From assembly GCF_000002985.6 (NCBI RefSeq), contig NC_003283.11, forward strand, positions 18,291,501 to 18,355,500: 64,000 nucleotides of DNA, read 5' to 3'. Positions 56,901 through 64,000 of the stretch are shown here, piece by piece. Below the pieces are notes generated by a model that worked only from the letters and a program-made list of their open reading frames with translations, did not search any database and was not told where the DNA came from. How positions within the stretch are numbered: the first letter of the stretch is position 1; each line of letters starts with the position of its first letter. This DNA comes from Caenorhabditis elegans. Lineage: Eukaryota; Nematoda; Chromadorea; Rhabditida; Rhabditidae. The translations under genes and the position numbers were made by a program.

Positions 56901-57600
56901 AAAAATTGGAAAATTCAAAATTTGAATTTTTTTTGAAAATTTTCGAAATTCAACCAAAATTTTTTTTCATCTAGACCAAAAATTAATTCTAAATCCGAAA
57001 ATTTACATGTCAAATCGCTAGCTACAAAACCAACCGAGTTACGGTAGTTTTAACCCTTGGAGGAGAGACGCAGACAGCGAGAGTGTCTCGTTTCTCTGCG
57101 CTCTCTCGCTGCCGAACTTTCAAAGTTATAGAAAGTAGGTTGTTATTATATTCAAGTTGACCGGAAAAACATGCTGAGCATGAAAATTAATTTAAAATTG
57201 TCAAAAAAAATTGATTCGAAAAAAAATTCCAGGTTTTTTATGTTTTTTTTTTCAAAATTTTCGGAAAAAAAATCCAATGTTATCAGAAATATGTCATGAT
57301 TACATTAAGATTGATCAGCATACCAAGCTAAATACCATTATTGGGAGAAAAAATTCTGAAAATTTTTTTTTTTCAAAATTTTGGTTTTTCAGGGTTCAGG
57401 GAAAAACCCTTGAATTTCGCAATAAAAATTTTCCCATCCAAAAATTTTTTTTCTCGCAAAACACACGTATTGTATGTATTCCCATCATCATTGATCATCT
57501 GATAGTATGATCTTTGCAATACCATATTCCCAATATCACATGAGGTTGCACTTTCATAGATCAAATGTCTGAAATATTCGCGGGTGGGTGTAAAGTTCGA
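54000..57600. other. Intergenic region dense in dispersed hairpin repeats
   Basis: No gene was seen. Hairpin-repeat copies lie near 54335-54500 (reverse), 55010-55215, 55330-55530, 56010-56125 (partial), 56310-56470, 56660-56800, 56995-57170 and 57280-57320 (partial). Spacing of 300-350 bp from 55010 to 57170 makes this stretch a near-tandem array. Confidence 0.65.
55060..55215 (+). repeat. Dispersed hairpin repeat (representative copy)
   Basis: The consensus read across copies is ACCGAGTTACGGTAGTTTTA, a short purine-rich spacer, GACGCAGACAGCGAGAGTGT followed by CTCGTTTCTCTGCGCTCTC, then AAAGTTATCGGAAGTAGGTC, ATGATTATACTTAAATTGAC and CGG. The central 45 bp form an imperfect hairpin (CGAGA-GTG-TCTCG at the tip). 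More than twenty copies in both orientations occur from 47.3 kb to the window end. Conservation is concentrated in the hairpin and in the ATGATTATACTTAAATTGAC box. Confidence 0.9.
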
Positions 57601-57614
57601 ATGACTAATTCGGT

Positions 57615-57628
57615 GGGGGGGGGGGGGG
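57615..57628 (+). repeat. Poly-G run (14 G)
   Basis: An uninterrupted run of fourteen G within otherwise AT-rich DNA. Confidence 0.9.
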
Positions 57629-57889
57629 TCCTCCCATTTTCCGTGTCAGTATATAAGTAGCCACCATTAGCTAATGGTTTTTATAAAAAGACTTTACTTT
57701 GGTTTTTCCATTACTTTTTAGAAAATCCATTTTATTTTTTGTAGTTTGTAGTATACTATTTTTGAAAAAAAAGTATGTACTCATTACTTTTTTATAGTTG
57801 TATTTTGTTATTTTCCAAGTGTTTGAATGTATTTTGTAGTTTTTTTTTGCCATTTTTTACTATTATTTACCCTACATATCTAAATTTTA

Positions 57890-58565
57890 TAGAACTGTAG
57901 TTTGTAGTCTCATTCGAAAATTTTACAGTACTCTCTTTACTTTTATTTACAGTCGTGTTTATTCATATCACTAGTATGTAGTTTGTAGCTAACATTTGTA
58001 GTTTGTAGTTTGTAATCACCTGTTTTTTATAGTTTGTAGTTGCTGTCGATTTTGGTCGACTTCCATTGATATTGGCTATTGCAGTTTGTAGCTATTCCCA
58101 ATTTCAAGTATTCAGATTGGCTTTTGTAGTTTGTAGTCAAAAATATTGTAGTATGTAGTCAAACATATTGTAGTTTGTAGTCAAACATATTGTAGTTTGT
58201 AGTCAACATTTAAGGTAGTTGTATTTCACCTAATACTTACTATAAAACATTCAAAAAAACGGTCAATTACATAATACCGTAGTTTATCTTCAATAAAAAT
58301 TTACTGTCCTTCTTTTTTGTAGTTTGTAGTCAAACATATTGTAGTTTGTAGTCAACCGTATTGTAGTTTGTAGTCAATATTTTAGGTAGTTCTATTAAAC
58401 TTAATTGTAGTCACTTGCCATTACATACTATTTCAGTGCGTATTTAACCATGCATCATTTTCTTTCACTTTTGTAGTTTGTAGTTTTTGTAGTTTGTAGT
58501 CACTTGAAAATTATGTTAAGTTGTAGTTTGTAGTTTGTAGTCACACATTTTTGTAGTTTGTAGTC
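57890..58565 (+). repeat. TGTAGTTTGTAGT simple repeat, upstream of paralog C
   Basis: Many interspersed copies of TTGTAGTTTGTAGTCA-type sequence. They continue on the far side of the gene at about 59095-59340 and recur at 62260-62610 and 63120-63180. Confidence 0.88.
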
Positions 58566-58647
58566 ATAAATCCGCTATGTTTTCCCACTTTTCTTACGTT
58601 TTTTTCACGAGTCCTCTTCCAAAACTAAATCCAAATTTTCAGAAACT

Positions 58648-58944
58648 ATGAAGGACCTCATCGAAATGGTATCCGACTTTGCCGGTTTCCAATACACCCC
58701 GAAATTCAAATCCTACACAACCCCACCGACGCCATGTACCTCTGGAGCAACTACGCCGGTGAGGAAGCTCTCGGAGCCGGCAGTGGCTCCGTATCCGGAG
58801 AGAAGGCATTCGGTTATTATTACTGTTGGAGTGGTTAGTTTTTTTTTTGGATTTTGGGTAGAAATTTCAAAAAAAAAAAAATAAATTTTTCAGAACAAAT
58901 CATCGAAATTCCCCGAGCTCCAGCGACAACGAATTGTGGAATAA
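58648..58944 (+). CDS. Small basic protein, paralog C of a three-gene family
   Basis: Exon 1 (58648-58833, 62 codons) encodes MKDLIEMVSDFAGFQYTPKF, a Thr/Pro-rich linker, PVRKLSEPAVAPYPERRHSV and IITVGV, ending GTG|gttagt. Exon 2 (58894-58944) after TTTTTCAG adds NKSSKFPELQRQRIVE and TAA. The total is 78 residues. The ATG lies six bases after TTTTCAG, a likely trans-splice acceptor. It shares E-x-V-S-[DE]-F-[SA]-G, RKLSEPA and HSVxIxVGV with paralog B and the intron position with A and B. It is flanked on both sides by TGTAGTT repeats. Function unknown. Confidence 0.72.
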
Positions 58945-59089
58945 TATCGATTTTTTCTTCAATTTTTAATTTAAAGTTAGAGTAGCTTTTAAAGAATTAA
59001 TACTTTGAAATTGAATTGTAACAATGTTTGTAAATATGTATAAATATTGAATATTGATTTTTTTTTGGAATTCAGGAAATTTTCAGCTT

Positions 59090-59340
59090 TTTGTTTTTGT
59101 AGTTTGTAGTTATTGTAGTTTGTAGTCAAACATATTGTAGTTTATAGTAAATATTTAAGGTAGTCATAGTTAACTTAATTGTAGTCACTTGTTATTACAT
59201 ACATACTATCTCAGTGTGTATTTAACCATGCTTCATTTTCCTTCACTTTTGTAGTTTGTAGTTACTGTAGTTTGTAGTTATTGTAGATTGTAGTCACCTA
59301 AAAATTATGTTAAGTTGTAGTTTGTAGTTTGTAGTCCATT
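59090..59340 (+). repeat. TGTAGTTTGTAGT simple repeat
   Basis: Continuation of the same repeat family downstream of paralog C. It also contains a segment (TTAACTTAATTGTAGTCACT) duplicated from about 58400. Confidence 0.85.
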
Positions 59341-59487
59341 ATTAAAAAAAGGATATTTCAATTTGCTCAGAATACCACAGTTCCAGCTTATCTCCCAAGA
59401 AAACTTTTCTGAAAAAACTGCCCCTTACAGTCCCATCCATAAAACCTCCACTTCCTCCTTTACCAGTAAAGTTCTCATAATAAAAGT

Positions 59488-59500
59488 TAGTATAAATACT
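59488..59500 (+). promoter_or_regulatory. TATA-like box
   Basis: AGTATAAATACTG lies about 40 bp before the ATG at 59534. Confidence 0.4.
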
Positions 59501-59533
59501 GATACTAAGACCTCCTTTTTAGAAAAACACACA

Positions 59534-61136
59534 ATGTTGATTATTCTCGCTCTCTTTTGTTTTGGAGCATTCGCCAATGCAGAACTCGTCTGCAAAAAAA
59601 CTTTCACCGAAACTTGTGTTGGTAAGGTTGTTATTTTTTATCAGAAGTATTAAATACTTTAAAAAACGTACTCAAAATTCTCTTGTTATTTCAAAAATAT
59701 AATTAACATTTTGATAGCTCAAAAAATTAAGGAGTTATAGTAGTTTTTACACAGCGAGGAAAATTTCAAAATTTCAAAATTTCGAATTTTTTCAAATTTT
59801 CCAACAATTTCGGCTATCTAGACCCAATTTTTGCGTTGATTTCAAAAATCGTAACAATTTTTCCTGGATTTAAAATTTTAAAAGTTACGGTACTTTTTGC
59901 ACCCCGCCGAGGGAGACGGAGAGAGGGAGGGCGCAGACAGTGAGAGTGTCTCGTTTCTCTGTGCTCTCTCAAAATTTCAAAGTTTTCAGAAGTATGCTAT
60001 GATTATACTTAAATTGATCGAAAAAAACTTGCTGTACTTGAATTTGTAATAAAACTTGTAAAAAGTTGGAATTTGGAAGAAAAAATGATTTTTTTTTCAA
60101 AAAAAAAAAATTAAAAATTAAAATTTTTTCCAAATTTATATTCATCCAATTCAAAATTTCATTGTGATCCCGAAAAATTAAATATCAAGGGTCTTCGGAC
60201 AAAAGCCACAGGATTACGGTAGCTTTAACAACGAGGCGAAAAAGAGGAGAGACGCAGACAACGAGACTGTCTCTTTTCTCTGCGCTCTCTCAAAATTTCA
60301 AAGTTATCAGAAATATGCCATGATTATACTTATTCGAATTGGGAAAACATGCTGAATATGAAAATTAACAAAAAAAAATTTAGAAAAATAAAAATTTCAA
60401 AAAAAAAAATTTTTTTTAGAAAAAAAAAAAAAAATAAATTTTTCGAAAAATAAATTTTTCGATTTTTTTTTTAAAATTATTTCAAATCTAAATTGATTAA
60501 AACCTTTTTGATTTTTTGAGTTTAAAAAATACATAACAGAAGCTTAATCGAACGTCTAGCAAGCGACGAGGCATTATGAGAGACGCAGACAGTGAGAGTG
60601 TCTCGTTTCTCTGCGCTCTCTCGAATTTTCAATGTTATCAGATATATGTCATGATTATACTTGAAATGACCGGAATTGAATGCCGATTTCAATTTCATAA
60701 ATTTCCAGAAACATGTAACTGCTCCACAACAGACATCCCATTGTACACTGAGACCTACACCAAAGACTGGTGGTACGCGAAGCGTGACGAGGCAGTCAAA
60801 GAGAGCGGTTTTCCAGAAGCAAGTGGAACTATTGGCTACACAATGCTTTATGATAGAAAGACATGCTCAGCATCTACCGAATGTCTTTTTACTTCAACTG
60901 GCGACAAAAGTAGAATCTCCAATTCTACACTGGTTATTGTGACAGCCGATAAAAAGGTGAACTAATGCAAATCCAGTGATAAACTGGAAAATCGAAAAAT
61001 TTTACAGGTAGCCGAGTTTCCGGCCTACTTCCTTCCACGCGAAGATCTCAGTTTCCCTGATGTGGACTGTGTTCTTGACAAGTATCACTACAAAGGCTCT
61101 GAAATCGTCTCGGCAGGATGCCTTCAAGTCTATTGA
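59534..61136 (+). CDS. Secreted Cys-rich protein (154 aa)
   Basis: Three phase-consistent exons. Exon 1 (59534-59621) encodes the signal peptide MLIILALFCFGAFANA, then ELVCKKTFTETC. Exon 2 (60709-60956) encodes ETCNCSTTDIPLYTETYTKD, WWYAKRDEAVKESGFPEASG, a CSASTEC pair and TLVIVTADKK. Exon 3 (61008-61136) encodes VAEFPAYFLPREDLSFPDVD, C, then KGSEIVSAGCLQVY and TGA. There are about nine Cys after the signal, so it is probably an extracellular disulphide-bonded protein. AATAAA lies at about 61153. I do not recognise the domain. Intron 1 (about 1.1 kb) contains three hairpin-repeat copies (59885, 60225, 60570). Confidence 0.8.
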
Positions 61137-61139
61137 ATT

Positions 61140-62005
61140 TTTCGCGACTCAGTAATAAATTATTATTTTTTGGAACGAAATCCTAAAATACACATCCGAA
61201 TCGTCTTAACGTGCTGATTCCAAAAAGTATGCATACCACGGGTTTCAGCGCAAAACTAACAGAGTTACGGTAGTTTTAAACCCCGCCGGCGAGAGAGGAG
61301 ATGCGCAGACACTGAGAGTGTCTCGCTTCTCTGCGCTCTCTCCAAATTTCAAATTTATCCGAAATATGTCATGATCATACTTAAAATGACCGGACATGCT
61401 CGCTGATTTCGAAAATTATAATTTAAAAAAACATAGATTCAAAAATTCCGGAAAAATTGCAATTTTTAAATTTTCAAAATTTTCGAAAAAAATTGAAAAT
61501 TTCAAAAAAATTTGATTATTTAAAACTTAGTTAAGATCTCAAAATATGTATTCAGAAGTATAATTTAAAAAAAAACATTCAGAAAAATTTTAAACTAAAA
61601 GTTTCTATAAACCATATTTGTAAAATAAAAATTCAAAACTCCCCACTAATAAATGAATGATTATTTTTTGAAACGAAGTCCTTATACTCATTCGAACCGT
61701 CTTGAATTGCTGATTTCAAAAAGTATGCATACCACGGGTCTCGGCACGAAACCAACAGAGATAGGGTAGTTTTAAACCCCGCCGGCGAGAGAGGAGATGC
61801 GCAGACAGCGATAGTGTCTCGTTTCTCTGTGCTCTCTCATAGCCGAAATTTTATCGGAAGTAGGTCATGATTATACTTAAAATGACCGGGAAAACATACT
61901 GATTTCGAAAATTTAAGTTTCAAAGAAAGAAAAAAAATTTGAACATTTTTTGAAAAATTTGAAACTTCAAAAAAAAACTTCATTCAAAAATCCACTAAAA
62001 ATATT
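61140..62005. other. Intergenic with two hairpin repeats
   Basis: Convergent gap between the secreted-protein gene and the APMAP-type gene. Hairpin-repeat copies at about 61200-61395 and 61690-61890 share extra upstream sequence (CAAAAAGTATGCATACCACG), so they arose from a local duplication. Confidence 0.7.
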
Positions 62006-62009
62006 CAAA

Positions 62010-63652
62010 TCAAAGTTCAACTTTAGCAATATAAGTGTCTGCAAAACTGCCCAAATACAAGAATCCATTGTGTTCTGTGACCTGTGACACGTCACTAACA
62101 TGTTTTCCAGTGACGTCATGCAGGCTTCTGATAATTTTCCCGTTGGAGTCCAACTCAACAATTATCGAGTGAGGATGTTTCGAAAAGACGAGAATTTTCA
62201 TCCAATGGGCCGCCGGGACAATGTCGACAAAGAATTGACGGACTCCTGCAAAAATTGTTGTAGTTTGTAGTTATTGTAGTGTACTAAATTGTAGTTTGTA
62301 GTCATTAACTCGTTGATGCTTGCCTAATATAATATGTATGTCCTTGGCTGTTGTAGTTTGTAGTTTAAGTGTTTGGTGTAGTGTATAGTTATTGTAGTTT
62401 GTAGTTATTGTAGTTTGTAGTTATTGTTGTTTGTAGTTATCGTAGTTTGTAGTTGATGAAGTTAATGTAGTTTGTAGTTGATGTAGTTGATGTAGTTTGC
62501 AGTTTGTAGTTATTGCTGTTATTGCACTTTTCTATAGAAAATTGGTAATTTTTGCAGTTTTTGTAGTTTAGAGTAATTTAGTTTGTAGTTATTGTAATTT
62601 GTAGTCTTTTACCTTGCTTTTGAAAGAATTTTATTAATTTTTTCAAAATTATTTGCATTCCCACTAGGTCGAATAAACAAGCTTGAAAATTACAGACTGT
62701 AAAACCGAAATTTTAAAGTATAAACTACAAACTACAAACTACAAACTACAAACTACAAACCACAAACTACAAACTACAAACTACAAGCAACAAACTACAA
62801 ACTACAAACTACAAACAACAACTTATAAACTGCAATTCATGTCACCTACAGAATGTACCAATTTTTTCGAAAAATGTTCTGATCGGTTTTGAAAAGTACA
62901 TATTATTAAAACTACAAACTACAAACTACAAACTACAAACTATAAACTACAAACTACAAACTACATACTACATACTGCATACTACAAACTACAAGCTACA
63001 AACTACAAACTACAAACTACAAACTACAAACTACAGACTTGACGGTCACTATTAAACTTGACAGTTTTTGTTCAAAACTCTACAGATTTGAGGACTGCTC
63101 GCTGATTGTATTTATCATTGTATAGTAGTTTGTAGTTTTTGTAGTTTTTGTAGTTTGTAGTCATTACAGTTTGTAGTCACCCACCTGGCCAATTTCCCAA
63201 CCGATCCAACAAAGACGGATAATTTTTCGAGCGAGTCGCCGCCAACCCGACCCAAAATGTGCCACGTGGAGTTCCCCGGATGTTATCCGGCAGCCCGGGC
63301 AAGTTTTCGCAGAAAATATCGATTTTTCCAGTTTCCAGATCCAATTTCTTGATCCGAGCCATCGAACATTCGGCGAAAATCGCCGATTTCTTGTCGGGGG
63401 TCAGCTGGATTCCATTGGGAAAGTACAGATTTTTAGCCAACACTTTTACGGTTCCAGTCGAGATTTTCAGATGCAAAATGCGACCGTCTCCCTGATGTTC
63501 CAGCACTAGATTGAAGAAGTGTCGGCAGTCATGTCGGATTGAGCTGTGTGTGATGATGAGCTCGTCCTCTGAGATTACGTCCAGGTCGTTGAGGAAGTTG
63601 GGCCTGAATCCGTCGATTGGCTTGGAAGCGTCCAGGATTTGTGTTGATTTTG
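62010..63652 (-). CDS. Strictosidine-synthase-like (APMAP-type) beta-propeller protein, 3' part
   Basis: Two minus-strand exons are seen. The first (63652-63185) encodes FRPNFLNDLDVISEDELIIT, HSSIRHDCRHFFNLVLEHQG, DGRILHL, LYFPNGIQLTPDKKSAIFAE and GLPDNIRGTPRGTFWVGLAA, ending LLDRLGNWPG. The last (62245-62010) joins in phase 1 and encodes VRQFFVDIVPAAHWMKILVF, HSIIVELDSNGKIIRSLHD, and NGFLYLGSFADTYIAKVEL before TGA. The N-D-L-D, FPNGI.L and LPDNI motifs and the G.LYLGSF.. end fit the strictosidine-synthase/APMAP family of six-bladed propellers, related to paraoxonase-type hydrolases. Upstream exons lie beyond the window. Substrate unknown. The intron between the exons is filled with TGTAGTT repeats in both orientations. 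Confidence 0.88.
62260..62610 (+). repeat. TGTAGTTTGTAGT repeat, forward
   Basis: Dense forward copies within the intron of the APMAP-type gene. They face the reverse array at 62715-63035. Confidence 0.88.
62715..63035 (-). repeat. ACTACAAACTACAAACTACA repeat, reverse
   Basis: This is the reverse complement of the TGTAGTT family in two blocks (62715-62825 and 62910-63035) separated by non-repeat sequence. Together with 62260-62610 and 63120-63180 it can form a long snapback inside the intron. Confidence 0.88.
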
Positions 63653-63654
63653 CT

Positions 63655-64000
63655 GGAAAATATAGGTTCTAAGAATATCAGGTTGAAAAAGTGCTACGAG
63701 GCAAAAAATTTTTTTGAAAAAACAATTTTCAAAATTTCAAAAAAAAAATTTTGTCCTAATTTTGCCAAAATTTATACTCATTCAAACCGCCTGGACCTCC
63801 TAATTTCAAAAATATATTTATCTAAAATATCACTCTAAACGAAAAAAGTTACGGCCGGCGAGAGAGAGTGAGAGGGCGCAGACGACGATAGTGTCTCGTT
63901 TCTCTGCGCTCTCTCGAAATTGCGAAACTATCAGAAATGTGCCATGATTATACTTATATTGACCGAAAAAACACGCTGAATTCAAAAATTAACGTTGCGA
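63655..64000. other. Intron of the APMAP-type gene with a hairpin repeat
   Basis: AT-rich. A hairpin-repeat copy lies at about 63840-63965 (GCAGACGACGATAGTGTCTC). The intron runs off the window. Confidence 0.65.

Overview
The window reads as nematode DNA, almost certainly Caenorhabditis elegans or a very close relative. The basis is AT-rich sequence, short introns with TTTCAG acceptors, degenerate TTAGGC telomere-type repeats, and several families expanded in Caenorhabditis: FTH/DUF38 F-box genes, an FBA_2 F-box gene, a class-I (sri-like) chemoreceptor and C-type lectins. The species call is inference, because no search could be run. The texture is that of an autosome arm: gene-poor, full of palindromes, satellites and transposon remains, with many decayed family members.

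Layout. (1) 1-15 kb: a near-perfect inverted duplication with arms of about 4.2 kb (1974-5699 plus 10016-10500, against 10747-14956) around a spacer of about 250 bp. Each arm carries one small secreted-peptide gene and two damaged C-type lectin genes. The left arm is broken by a complete LTR element (5700-10010) with 486-bp LTRs, an ATATA target duplication and a single Gag-like ORF. (2) 15-26 kb: a 2.7-kb TIR element, two FTH F-box pseudogenes, then nested palindromes with an exon-like ORF between two of them. (3) 27-32 kb: an FBA_2 gene, an sri-like receptor with one stop codon, and a basic Cys-rich gene that may use a palindromic element as an intron. (4) 33-37.4 kb: two tandem homologous units of an unrecognised family with the same 126-nt exon. 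(5) 37.6-59 kb: three paralogous small-protein genes (37.6-39.7, 47.6-48.4, 58.6-58.9 kb) sharing an exon-1 design and intron position, scattered through satellite arrays and a dispersed hairpin repeat. (6) 52.5-54.0 kb: a TIR element holding a ubiquitin-like/RPS27A (ubl-1-type) gene fragment. (7) 59.5-61.1 kb: a secreted Cys-rich protein. (8) 62.0 kb to the window edge: the 3' end of a strictosidine-synthase-like (APMAP-type) gene.

No operon or shared pathway is visible. The unifying theme is genome remodelling: inverted duplication, insertion, gene-fragment capture and pseudogenisation. Exon models come from reading frames and splice signals by eye. Repeat boundaries are accurate to a few bases at best.
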